From Oryza sativa Japonica Group (taxonomy: Eukaryota > Streptophyta > Magnoliopsida > Poales > Poaceae), in contig NC_089040.1 in assembly GCF_034140825.1 (NCBI RefSeq), positions 3,699,501-3,763,500 on the forward strand: 64,000 nucleotides of DNA, in the 5' to 3' direction. The translations under genes were made by a program, and so were the position numbers. Below the pieces are notes generated by a model that saw nothing but the letters and a program-made list of their open reading frames with translations, was not told where the DNA came from and did no database searches. Positions 41,151 through 50,310 of the stretch are shown one piece after another. How positions within the stretch are numbered: the stretch's first letter is position 1; the number at the start of each line of letters is the position of its first letter.

Positions 41151-43442
41151 TCAAGGGTTTACATCAATTTCATCATCAAGATACATATTCTCATAAGCAT
41201 TTTGAAGCTCCACATTCTCAGTAGTATGCTGACTTTTTGCATCTGCTAGCTCCCAGTCCTTGATCACTGCCAGAATTTCCACCAGCCTAGGGTTTAGACG
41301 CCGCCGACGGTCCTCGATGATCCTGCCAGTTAAGCTAAAAGTAGACTCGGACGATATAGTAGAAACAGGAACAGTCATAACATCTTTAGCTAAGATTGAA
41401 AGAACAGGATAAGTTAGTTTGTGCTGTTGCCACCAACTAAGGATATTGAAGTCATTATCATATTGGTTGACAGTGTCACTGTCAAGATATGCAGACAGTT
41501 CAGAAGGATTGAGATTAGCAGTTGAAGAAGCTGCCTGAAGCAAAGCAGTAGCAGATGTCATCCTGGATAATGAACCAGCACCAAGCCCAGCACCTGGACT
41601 GGCATCAGCATTACCAGCACCAAGCCCAGCACCTGGACTGGCACCAGCATTACCAGCACCTGGACTGGCACCTGCATTACCAGCACCAAGCCCAGCAGCA
41701 ACAACAGAACCAAAAATCTTCCCCCATGCAGTCCTTTTCTTACCAGTGGAAGGGCCTGGAATAGTGGAACTATGCAATCTAACAGAACCAAACTTTCTTT
41801 CATACTTAGCAAAAGTATCAGACAATGAAGCTCTAACAGTTGTTAAATAAGCAGAGTAATCATCACTAATGAGTTGAGCCATAATCTGAAGCACTTTACT
41901 AAACCCCCTAATCTTGGCCCTAGGGTCCAAGATAAATGCAAATGAATAAAGAATTGGAATTTTAGACCAGTAGTTCATAAACTTAGTTTTCATGGGACCA
42001 ACAACATTTGCAAGGTTTTGAACATTGCCATATGTGTTTAGATGTCCAGCAATCTCTAAAATGTGATGCATGATTAATGGAGATGTTGGATAATAAACAC
42101 CAGACAAAACAACAGTTGAATCATAAAATTGTTCAAGGAAACACAAAACAGATTCAGCACATGCCCAATGTAAGTCTGTGAGTAATGGATGGTCATTAAC
42201 AAAAGGATGTTGTGTACTAATAAATACTGTGAATGGTTCCCTATGTGGTATGAGATGCTTAAGCATTAGATAAGTTGAATTCCATCTAACATCCATGTCC
42301 AAACCAAACATACGAGGACGATAACCCGCAGCAATGCAAACATTTTTATATGTAGCAATGCGCTGATTAGATGCATTCAAGAATGAAATGGCAGCTCTAA
42401 TGTCATTTAGCATGGGCTTGAACTTGTCAAGTCCAGCCTTAACAATCAAATTGATGATATGACATGCACAGCGTTGATGCAAAAATAAATCACCAATATA
42501 ACCAGACAGAGCAGGAGTAAGGGTGTCCATAGCTTTAGAATTAGCAGAAGCATTGTCTAATGTAATAGAGAAAACCTTATCAGTAATACCATATTCTTCA
42601 GCAACAGCAATCACACGCTCAGCAATATTAGCACCAGTATGTGACTCATCAATAAGCCTAAGACCCAAGACCCTCTTTTCTAATTGCCAATAAGAACTAA
42701 CAAAGTGAGCTACAACACTCAAATAATCTTCCTTAGCATGACCAGACCATATATCAGATGTCAAAGCAATAGAGCTAGCAGAATTGAGACGATCAATAAT
42801 AACAGAACGACGATCCTTAAACAACTTATAAAAATCTCTGGTAGTAGTTTGTCTAGAGACAGGAACAAATCTAGGGTTATGAGCAGCCTTAATATAGTTC
42901 ACAAAAGCAGGAGATTGACCAAAACTGATTGGAAGATCCTCTCTAGCAATCAATCTACACAATTCAAACCTAGCAACTTCAGGACTATATTCCCATGGAA
43001 TAACAGAACCATCTGCACTAAATCTAAGCATGGACTGAGGCAAAGCATTAGACCCAAGCTTTCTAGGTTTGCATGACTTAATATGCCTAAGCAAATGTCC
43101 AGTGCCAGCAGAAGAACGAGCACTCAAAGTTTTATGACAGTAATTGCATTTAGCAGAGACTCGAACCCTATTACCATTGGTCGTTTCATAAAGTTCCTCA
43201 AAGTCATCCCATACCTTGGAGGTTTTGGTCTTCTTGTTGGTACAAGTCGCACTAGAGCCAGTCGGCGTCCCATTGCCACTGTCGTCGACCGGCGGGTCGT
43301 CGTCATCGACATTCACATGGATCGGGATGTCGGAGGTATTGCCGAACACCTCCACACGATCCTCCTCCACATCATCATCGTCATCACCGCGCATCCCCAT
43401 AGTCCTCAACTCGTAGTTGACAGAGGTAGGATCGTCGTCCAT
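41151..43442 (-). CDS. hAT transposase with BED zinc finger (element 2)
   Basis: 763 residues from ATG 43442. BED finger (CNYC ... HLLRH); transposase blocks SDIWSGHAKEDYLSVVAHF, ITLDNASANS, CACHIINL, FGLDMDVRWNSTY; and a C-terminal block VPVSTISSESTFSLTGRI, all as in hAT 1. The Gly/Ala linker is longer and made of the repeat GAGNAGASPGAGL (encoded at 41575-41695). The 5' leader again has an intron (gcag/gtacaag at about 43577 to ttgcag at about 43496). No break was seen, so it could supply active transposase, although its transcript lies in an element carrying a solo LTR. The LTR lies downstream of the gene, toward its 3' side. Confidence 0.92.
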   Translation of the reverse strand: MDDDPTSVNYELRTMGMRGDDDDDVEEDRVEVFGNTSDIPIHVNVDDDDPPVDDSGNGTPTGSSATCTNKKTKTSKVWDDFEELYETTNGNRVRVSAKCNYCHKTLSARSSAGTGHLLRHIKSCKPRKLGSNALPQSMLRFSADGSVIPWEYSPEVARFELCRLIAREDLPISFGQSPAFVNYIKAAHNPRFVPVSRQTTTRDFYKLFKDRRSVIIDRLNSASSIALTSDIWSGHAKEDYLSVVAHFVSSYWQLEKRVLGLRLIDESHTGANIAERVIAVAEEYGITDKVFSITLDNASANSKAMDTLTPALSGYIGDLFLHQRCACHIINLIVKAGLDKFKPMLNDIRAAISFLNASNQRIATYKNVCIAAGYRPRMFGLDMDVRWNSTYLMLKHLIPHREPFTVFISTQHPFVNDHPLLTDLHWACAESVLCFLEQFYDSTVVLSGVYYPTSPLIMHHILEIAGHLNTYGNVQNLANVVGPMKTKFMNYWSKIPILYSFAFILDPRAKIRGFSKVLQIMAQLISDDYSAYLTTVRASLSDTFAKYERKFGSVRLHSSTIPGPSTGKKRTAWGKIFGSVVAAGLGAGNAGASPGAGNAGASPGAGLGAGNADASPGAGLGAGSLSRMTSATALLQAASSTANLNPSELSAYLDSDTVNQYDNDFNILSWWQQHKLTYPVLSILAKDVMTVPVSTISSESTFSLTGRIIEDRRRRLNPRLVEILAVIKDWELADAKSQHTTENVELQNAYENMYLDDEIDVNP

Positions 43443-45239
43443 CGCAGGCACTCTGGTCCCTCAACGGCGGCTGCCGCTAAGCAACGGGCTTGCGACCTGC
43501 AAGCAGCCAACAACACTCAAGGTTAGGGTCGGAAATGGAGAAAAAAAAAAGAAAAACGATGGTTCCATGCTTGTACCTGCACAGCCGGAGCACCGGAGTT
43601 GCCGTTGAAGACGATAGGCTCAGAGATCTACGAGAAGACCAAGGGATCTGGCGAAGAAGAACAAAAGGGAAAGAGACGAAGAGGAAGGCTGGATCTGGAA
43701 GAGTGGAAGGACAATGACTCAGGCGACCATGCGTGGCCGGTGGCCCCCATCCTCATGCGCCCCTCATGCGAGTCAGGCGAGGCATCGATCGGAGACGAAG
43801 AGGAAGGCTGGATCTGTAAGAGTGAAAGGGAGGCGACTCGGTGAGTCTCACCGGTGCGCGCCTGAGGCCCTGAGTGAGTGAGCGGCGGACGGTGGAGGAG
43901 GAGATCTGGTGGGCGGTGGAGCGTCGGAGGCGGATCGGCGGAGGCGGTTGAGCGGTGGCGGCTAGGGTTAGGGTTAGGCGGAGAGGCGGAGAGGCGGAGA
44001 GCGAGAGGCGAGAGGGGACTGGGGAGGGGAGGGGCGGCGCTCGCTGGCTTATATATGCGGGCGCACGCGGCGCGGCCTGGCTGTCTGTTGGGCTGGGCCG
44101 TGCTCGTGCCTACCGTTGGTACGGGCCGTGGTCGTGCCGACCGTTGGGCCGTGCCGTGCCGGGCCGGCCCATCGTGCCGACCTCGGTCCGTGCCGTGCCG
44201 GGCCGGCCCACCGTGCCCAGCCATAGGCCCAGGCACAGCCCAATAGTCGTGCCGGGCCGGCATGGGCCCGATTGCTACCGGGCCATGCCGTGCTTGGGCC
44301 GGGCCAAATTCCCGTGCCATGGGCCGGGCCATCGGGCCTCGGGCCATATGGCCAACTATAGGCTCGTGTTGCTGCGCTCGATGCGCAAGTACTCCACTAA
44401 GATGTTAGTTTGCAACCCGGCGACCAAGGAGCTTGCCGAGCTACCGGCCTGTGCGCCGGACTACTTCGGAGTGCAAGCGGTAGGCTTCTACGCCGACCAA
44501 TCTACTGGCAAGACGAAGGTGGTCCACTGCTTCATCCGCCACTGCGACAAGACCTACACGGACTACAGCGTCGGATGCGAGGTTTTGTCCCTCGGCTCGC
44601 CGGCGTGGAGGCCGCTCGCCGACCCACCCTACCTCGTCAAGACCAAAACGTCGCCGTCCACCGGCAGCTGCACCACCCCAGGGATTGTACGCTTCGACAT
44701 GTGCAGCGAGGAGTTCGCCAGTTTCCCGTGCCCACCGTTCATGGAGCGGCAGAAGATGTCTGACATCGCTTGTGGGGAACTGACGGAGCTGGGTGGCAAG
44801 CTGTGCTATGTGCATGCTCCCGCCGACGATAGAGTTGAGCTCTGGACAGCTTCCGCCGCCGACGGAGGCGGCAGCAGGCCACGGTGGTCGCTGCAATGCA
44901 CCGTCGTGCTACCGCACTCCTTTCACACCTTCTTCCAGTTTACCTACGATTACCAAGGAGGCATATGTTTCTACGTGGATTACGCCATGATTTACCGGTA
45001 CGACGTCGAACGCAGAGTTGTGGAACGAGTGGTGGACATGCTCGAGGAGATGACCTACTTCGACAGTTCAAGGTGCAAGCTGTACCGCTGTGATGGGGAT
45101 TGGATGCACCACGCCATTCAGTACAGTGAGAGCTTGGTATCCATCCAAGCAAATTAATAAATTAGACTGTGCTCGAATATAGTTTGGTTGATTTCGGCTG
45201 ACAATTCTGTTTTCGGTTCATTTCGGCTGATCAAAGTGT

Positions 45240-45560
45240 TAGTATATTATAAATCTTGTGGGTATATTGTACATATTTGATGGGACATGTGTTCAAATCG
45301 CACAAAATTGTATTGTTTGTAAAAAAACGAAGAATGGAACACGTCATCTATGATGCCTGACTCTGATATTCAGTTGTGGCAATTCAGTGTACTGCTGATT
45401 TCGGCTTTTTTTTGGCGAAAAGAAAAGAATGGAACACGTCATTTATGATGCCTGACTCTGATATTCAGTTGTGGCAATTCAGTGTTCTGCTGATTTCGGT
45501 TTATCTTCTGTTGTGTCATCACATTCTTTGAGACCTCCGTTTGTTGAAACGCTTTGGGCA
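45240..45560 (-). pseudogene. Duplicate of the OXA2 gene 3' end
   Basis: The minus strand encodes LKECDDTTEDKPKSAEH and stop (about 45480-45532), identical to the last residues of the OXA2-like gene at 52199. The sequence on either side matches its 3' UTR region ('ttgtattgtttgtaaaaaaa', 'gaatggaacacgtcat'). An internal repeat of about 100 bp ('gaatggaacacgtcatNtat ... gctgatttcgg') occurs twice (45334-45410 and 45428-45500). Only the tail of the gene is here, so it is a non-functional segmental copy. Confidence 0.85.
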
Positions 45561-45761
45561 CTGAAGAAGTCCGGCGTGCCGTGTCCGGCAACACGGATTG
45601 CAAACAAATATTTGCTCCACGATGTCGGCCTCGGCGGCGCCGGCGGGGGCACGCTGCCGCTTGGCCGGCGATGCATTCTCACGTTGTGCGTTCTAACATT
45701 TGCTGGTGGACAGGTGGAGTCATTGATCTCGTTGTACTCTACCTTGTCAAAAGTTTTCTAG
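45541..45761 (+). other. Unrecognised plus-strand ORF
   Basis: In frame with an ORF beginning at 45471 it reads FVETLWALKKSGVPCPATRI, then ANKYLLHDVG, a Gly-rich turn and a stop at 45761. The composition looks coding, but I recognise no family. A possible 'acag/gtgg' splice-like site occurs at 45712. It may be a fragment. The remaining 45762-45953 is the 3' flank of FB5. Confidence 0.25.
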
Positions 45762-45953
45762 AATTTTTCACAATCTCATTTGTATTGAATTTTGATTGAA
45801 GAAAGGTAAACGAGACATCCTGCGAGGTATTAGAACCCATTCCCACTCAAATGCATGAAAGGGGTGAACATCCACTCTCAGTAACTTTCCTGGATATAAA
45901 ATTGTAACAGAAGTCAATCTAGTTAATTTCCTTTGGCTGATACAATCCCTTAA

Positions 45954-47234
45954 TTAATTCGCTTTTACGGATACTAGGCTCTCCCTGTACTGAATGACAT
46001 GGTGCATCCACCTAAATCCACGATTTATGTAGTACTGCTTGTCCCTTGAATGGAAGTAGGTCATCTCCTTGTTCATGTCGACCACACGTTCAACAACTTG
46101 GCGTTGGGTGTCATGCCTGTCAATCACGGCGAGATCCAAGTTGAAGAAGATGCCGCCATGGCGATCGTCGGCAAACGGGACGACGAGCTGAGTGGGGCGC
46201 CATAGCTCGACGGCGCAATGCCGCGACCACCGCGGCCCGTCGTCGGCGGCGGAAGCAGCCGCCATCGTCCAGAGCTCAACGGTATGGCCGGCGACGACGT
46301 GCGCGTAGCACAGCTTGTTGCCGGACAGCTCCGTCAGGGTCGCGGTCGCCGGCGAAGTGCCGTCGTGATGCACGCACGGCGGGCTCGGGAAATCGTCGAA
46401 CACCTCGCGGCGCACGTCGAAGCGTAGCATCCCTGGGGTTGGCGCTGCGGTGGTGATCCAGTAGATGGCGCCGAGGATGCACGGCGACGCGGCGCCGGCC
46501 CTGACGGGGCATGGCGAGTCGGCGACCGGCCTCCACGCCGGCGATCCGAGGGAGAAGACCTCGCACCCGACGCTCTCGTCTGAGCGGGCGAAGCAGCGAA
46601 CCACCTTCATGTCGATCTTGCCCGTAGATTTGTCGGCGCCGAAGCCCACGCTTTGGTTCCCGTGCGCGTCCGGCGTACCGGGCGGCACCACGGCGAGCTT
46701 CTTGGTCGCCGGGTTGCAGACGAACATCAGAGAGGAGGAGAGGCTCTTCTCCATGGAGAACACCAGCACGAGCCCGTTGCATTGCAGGGGCAGCTCCCAG
46801 TCGGCGCCGTCGTCCCAGTCGGCGGCGGCGGCGTGCGAGGTCGGGGACCACCATGCCCTCACGTGCGCGAGCTCCGCGGCGGCGCCATGCCCCGGGTAGC
46901 GAAAGAAGCCGATGGTCCCCTGCATCTGTTGCCGCTGCGGCCTCCAGCCCCACCACGGCAGGACGAGCATGGACGGCGGATGGCGGCGCCGCTCCGCCGC
47001 CGTGGAATGGCGCAGCTGGAGGCGCGCGAAGCACGGGTCGGCGACCATGGCGCGCCACGACTTGCACACGGACCTGAACCGCAGGACGGACTTGACAGGG
47101 AGGCGGAGGAGGATTTCCTCCACAATGTCTTCCGGGATGCCAGCCGCCGCGGCGCCGGCGCCGGCGGGTTGGACTTGGACACACAGCCGCCGCCGCCGCT
47201 TGGCCACGGGCACATCGTCATCGTGATCTCTCAT
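45954..47234 (-). CDS. F-box protein FB5 (divergent paralogue)
   Basis: An intact single exon of 426 residues from ATG 47234 (MRDHDDDVPVAKRRRRLC); upstream in-frame codons lack an ATG. The F-box (DIVEEILLRLPVKSVLRFRS, CKSWRAMVADPCF) is closest to FB2/FB4. The acidic linker is almost absent (ADWDDGADW). The C-terminal region keeps CNPATKKLAVVPPG, VGCEVFSLGSPAWRP, PCILGAIYWIT, and ESLVSVKAN. A TATAAAA box at 47309-47315 (minus) sits in a 'cctataaaagt' block like that of the other members. Predicted SCF adaptor. Its divergence and compact linker suggest it separated before the repeat-rich copies spread. Confidence 0.9.
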   Translation of the reverse strand: MRDHDDDVPVAKRRRRLCVQVQPAGAGAAAAGIPEDIVEEILLRLPVKSVLRFRSVCKSWRAMVADPCFARLQLRHSTAAERRRHPPSMLVLPWWGWRPQRQQMQGTIGFFRYPGHGAAAELAHVRAWWSPTSHAAAADWDDGADWELPLQCNGLVLVFSMEKSLSSSLMFVCNPATKKLAVVPPGTPDAHGNQSVGFGADKSTGKIDMKVVRCFARSDESVGCEVFSLGSPAWRPVADSPCPVRAGAASPCILGAIYWITTAAPTPGMLRFDVRREVFDDFPSPPCVHHDGTSPATATLTELSGNKLCYAHVVAGHTVELWTMAAASAADDGPRWSRHCAVELWRPTQLVVPFADDRHGGIFFNLDLAVIDRHDTQRQVVERVVDMNKEMTYFHSRDKQYYINRGFRWMHHVIQYRESLVSVKAN

Positions 47235-47559
47235 CTGATTATTTAGTTCCCAGTTCACGAGTAAGCCTAGCACCTGTCTGTGATAAGGCTGCAGTATATA
47301 TAACTCACTTTTATAGGGACGATCTCCCTATCTGATTCTGAGATTAAATCGGATTTATTGATTGTTGAAGGATTCCGTATCGGGTTGGACGCCTTCCGGC
47401 AACGCGTTGGTCCTATGTGGGATAAACAAAGTCCATTTTGCCTCTTTCAATGATAGTCCAGGTCTAATTTTGGCCACTTAACCATAAAACCAAATTAAGA
47501 AGGCTTTCTCAACTATCGAAACCATGTACATTTATATCTCTCTGGATGGTTTAAACGAC

Positions 47560-47745
47560 GATTTTATATATCCTATGGTGTGTTGAGTTCACGCTAAAAT
47601 TAGAAGTTTGATTGAAATTGAAACGATGTGATGGAAAAGTTGAAAGTTTGCGTGTAAAAAAGTTTTAATGTGATGAAAAAGTTGAAAGTTTGAAGAAAAA
47701 GTTTCGAACTAAACTCGGCCCTAGTGAAACGTCCCCAAGAATTCA
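47560..47745. mobile_element. Decayed rice MITE remnant
   Basis: 'gatggaaaagttgaaagttt' appears twice and the right edge is 'cgaactaaactcggccctag', the typical end of a widespread rice element (reverse GGCCGAGTTTAGTTC). The left end has decayed and no target duplication was found. The rest of 47235-47985 holds nothing I recognise. Confidence 0.45.
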
Positions 47746-47989
47746 TCCGGTGTGACGTCTACATAGTGCTTTCGTTCAATTACAATAACTTGGTAAGGAA
47801 AACATAAAAACTTAATGAGACGCAACAATTCTACCTGAAATGTCAAGAGATAATGAATCTCTCTAATGCCCACGTCGGTTATATAAAGAAAATAAATTAA
47901 AAATATTTTAGAACCACGTTCCACTTACCTTCCTTTTCGATAAACGGGAGGGTAAACTGATTTGCTATTGTTTTCTTGTTTAATATGTA

Positions 47990-48125
47990 TTCTCTTCGTC
48001 CCTAAATATAAGGGGTTTTGATAAGATGTGACACATCCTAGTATAAAGAATCTGGATATGCTTCCGTCCAGATTCGCTATACTTGGATGTGTCGCATCCA
48101 ACCAAAATCCCTTATATTTAGAGAA
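47990..48125. mobile_element. Stowaway-like hairpin MITE
   Basis: 'ttctcttcgtccctaaatat' at the left and 'cccttatatttagagaa' at the right form inverted ends with TA on both sides (47988-47989, 48126-48127). The inner arms 'gatgtgacacatcc' and 'ggatgtgtcgcatcc' pair. 136 bp, related in style to the one at 58394. Confidence 0.75.
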
Positions 48126-48170
48126 TAGAGACCGATGGAGTTTGATTCAATTGTGCTGCTGACAAGTAAG

Positions 48171-48335
48171 TATAGATGGTCAAATAGGCCATTGGGCCCG
48201 AGCACGACCAAACACGGCCTAATCAACACGCCGAGCCGTGTCGTGCCTGTCCATGGGCTATACCAACAGTCTAGGAACAGCCTAATAGGTTCGTGTCGTA
48301 CACTCGTGCCAGGCCGAGCCAAAGGCATGACAAGT
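48171..48335. mobile_element. One-ended remnant of a Dart-like hAT
   Basis: Begins 'tatagatggtcaaataggcc', close to the hAT 1 terminus (TATAGATGGCCATAAGGCC), followed by decayed GC-rich subterminal text ('cgagccgtgtcgtgcc', 'ccatgggctatacc'). No right end or duplication is seen. A degraded relative of hAT 1 and hAT 2. Confidence 0.65.
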
Positions 48336-48370
48336 ATATCGTATTCTTTCTTGGAATAAATGTAATTTGC

Positions 48371-48604
48371 CCTGAAATTTTTATATTTTGGTCCTTGGCG
48401 CCCCGCTCTGCCGAGTCAGCAAGCCCTCGTAGGCTCTGGTGCCACGGTGGCACGGCCGCGGCGCCATTGTGGCTGGTGGCGCCATGTTGGAGGACGGCGT
48501 CAACCACTCTGGCGCCCCAAAAAGGACATTCCCGGTTTAAGTTTTTCCAGGGACCTATTTGTAAAATAAGTTTTCAATAAGGACCAAAATATAAAAATTC
48601 CAGG
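48371..48604. mobile_element. Small non-autonomous DNA transposon, 234 bp
   Basis: Inverted ends CCTGAAATTTTTATATTTTG and, on the complement of the right side, CCTGGAATTTTTATATTTTG (about 26 bp). The 8-bp duplication taatttgc lies at 48363-48370 and 48605-48612. The interior is GC-rich with repeated 'tggcgcc'. The 8-bp duplication suggests hAT, but a 9-bp reading (MULE) is possible because the next base is shared. Confidence 0.8.
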
Positions 48605-48619
48605 TAATTTGCCGCCCTC

Positions 48620-49545
48620 GGTCATTTGGATTGCTGTCTGTATGATGGAGTATGATATATGACTGATCATCCATACATTTGGAGAAGTGAAATGTTTACG
48701 TTTTGATTTCGGTCTTTTCTAAAGCAAAAGGCAGCCCATATCTTGTGGAGATCAATAGTTTCAGACTTCGGAGCAGAAACTGAACAAAAATCAGTTCAGC
48801 ACTTGAGCTGATCTGATCTGGAGTTGTGTCCCCGTCGACGCCGATACCTTCCTCACCGGCGGTGCCACTCCAATCGTCGCCACGTAGCCGTCGACAGCAC
48901 ATGGCGGATGCCACCGCCGGCCGTCGCGGCGTTGGACACACACAGAGCAACAGCAACTGACGCCGCCGCCGCGCGCAGTCGATGCATGTTGGGTTGGATG
49001 TTTCACCAAATCGCGTTAGACTTGGCCCTCCAATCCACACTGGTGTTCGCTGCCTCCGCGGCCGGTGATAGGACGAGTTCGGCTCCGAACGCCTCAGTGC
49101 TGCTCTACTCGCACATGAGGTGTTCGTTCAAATGCTTGCGAGTTGTTCGCCTCTTGTTCTGCTTCTACCTATCACCGGCGAGACGTAGCCGGGACGACGA
49201 TGCTGGCAGCCGTGGACGCCGTGGCTGACTCTCGCCGGCCGTGAGCCTGTGCAAGCAGCAGGCAGCGGCAACAGGTTCTCGTCGCGAGGCGAGGATGACG
49301 TCATCGAGCATGTGGGCCCACCTGTCAGCGGACATGGGACTGCGGCCCCACCTGTCAGCGAAGGGTTGAACTCCCTTCAAATTGCACCCGCCTTGCCGCC
49401 GAGAGCGCCGAGCCGTAACCTTGGCCAACGAACTTCTCTCCTCCCTCCGTTCTCCCCTCGCCGGTGAGCCAAGAAACCAAGAACCCACTCGCCGCCTCCG
49501 CTGCTCGCCGGACAGAGCGCCAAGAAACCAAGAGCCGCCTCGCCT
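48620..49545. repeat. Duplicated segment (partners at 26.5, 34.8 and 19.8 kb)
   Basis: 48620-48700 resembles 26460-26570. 48724-48900 matches 34740-34880. 49070-49545 matches 19745-20170 in reverse. Open frames are present on both strands without recognisable domains. This shows that the whole 14-50 kb interval shares duplicated pieces. Confidence 0.65.
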
Positions 49546-49551
49546 GACGCC

Positions 49552-50310
49552 ATGGGTGGTCGAAAGAAGCCGGGTTCCAAGAAGATGCCAACCCCTGCTG
49601 TGATGCGCATCCGCTCTCCACCTCCAGACCCGCACAGGAGGGCGCGAGCTGCGCCCCGAAGGTGCATCCCTCCATTGGCTTCGGATTCCGAGTCGTCTGC
49701 TTCTTCTCCGACGACTTCTCCAGCCGCCGCCGCGGCTGCTCTGCCTGGCATCGCTCAAGCCCGGCACGAGTTCTTCGCCAAGCACACGGTGTACCACTAC
49801 GGAGCGCCTCCGACTGCTCAACGAAACGAGCAGCGGGAGAGCGCGGGAGGATGCCAGAGCGTGCGCGGCGGAGTTCGCCGCCAACCAGCTGACGGCCTTG
49901 CCGCTGCGGCGGGGCGAGGACATCTCCGCGGCTTCCTCCTCGCGCCGTCAAGAATCGGTGGCGGAGCGCGCGGGGCGGTGGATGCTCCTGGACTCATCGG
50001 CGATCGGTTTCTCGACTCCGGCCACGGCAGCTTGGCCGGTACCGGAATGGACGCACCAGCCGGCGGGGAACGCATTGGAGTACGGCCCATGGAATCCTCC
50101 GACGATGACAGCACCTTCTGCTCCAGGTGCGCCCGAGCTCAGCGGGGAGCCGCCAGCGCCACCGCCCTCGTCACGACCGCTGTCGCCGCCGCCACCTCCG
50201 CCAGGTGTCATTCCACCACCGCCGGGCGTGATCCCGGCGCCGCCACCTGCGTGGTGGACGGAGCACCACCACCACCCGGCGGCGTCTATGCCACCACGAG
50301 GACCATAGGT
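49552..50310 (+). CDS. Possible proline-rich protein gene, uncertain frame
   Basis: ATG 49552 (context gacgccATGg) opens MGGRKKPGSKKMPTPAVM, followed by Ser/Ala-rich sequence to about 49800 (ARHEFFAKHTVYHYG). Coding-like sequence then seems to continue in another frame (ERLRLLNETSSGRAREDARA, GEDISAASSSRRQ, then WPVPEWTHQPAGNALEYGPW, a proline-rich tail and HHHHPAASMPPRGP) to a TAG at 50308-50310, right before the donor 'gtgaga'. A one-base insertion near 49801 would explain the shift. The first frame instead runs on to a stop at 50323-50325. The domain family is not known to me. It may be a damaged gene or a chance pairing of frames. A terminal 3' UTR exon is likely at 51717-51950. Confidence 0.4.

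Larger units (their letters stand above)
35949..44360 (-). mobile_element. hAT transposon 2 (Dart-like) with nested solo LTR
   Basis: Ends TATAGTTGGCCATATGG ... and GGCCATATGGCCAACTATA, with the perfect 8-bp duplication ggctcgtg (35941-35948 and 44361-44368) taken from the FB4 coding sequence. Subterminal GGCC/GCACGG repeats are dense on both sides. Total 8412 bp, of which 4490 bp (plus 5 bp) is a later LTR insertion, leaving about 3.9 kb, similar to hAT 1. It encodes a minus-strand transposase. Same family as hAT 1, with diverged termini. Confidence 0.95.
35352..45157 (+). pseudogene. F-box gene FB4 split by hAT 2
   Basis: The 5' part, 35352-35948, encodes MACASAGKRDMMNQ, the F-box (DIVEEILLRLPVKS) and the acidic linker up to HLHCNGLV. 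The 3' part, 44361-45157, continues the same codons (GGCTCGTG is duplicated by insertion) with LLRSMRKYSTKMLVCNPATK to SESLVSIQAN. Apart from the insertion both parts stay open. The 3' part lacks about 15 residues in frame (FB1 has CILGGIYWIAALPSP between KTKTSP and STG). Its F-box matches FB2 but its linker and C-terminal half match FB1. Split by 8.4 kb, it cannot make the full protein unless the transposon leaves cleanly. Confidence 0.92.

Noticed and set aside
48780-49230. A gene in the GC-rich ORFs at 48.8-49.2 kb
   Set aside because: Frames are short and overlapping, and the sequence is a duplicated segment shared with 34.8 and 20.0 kb without a recognisable product.
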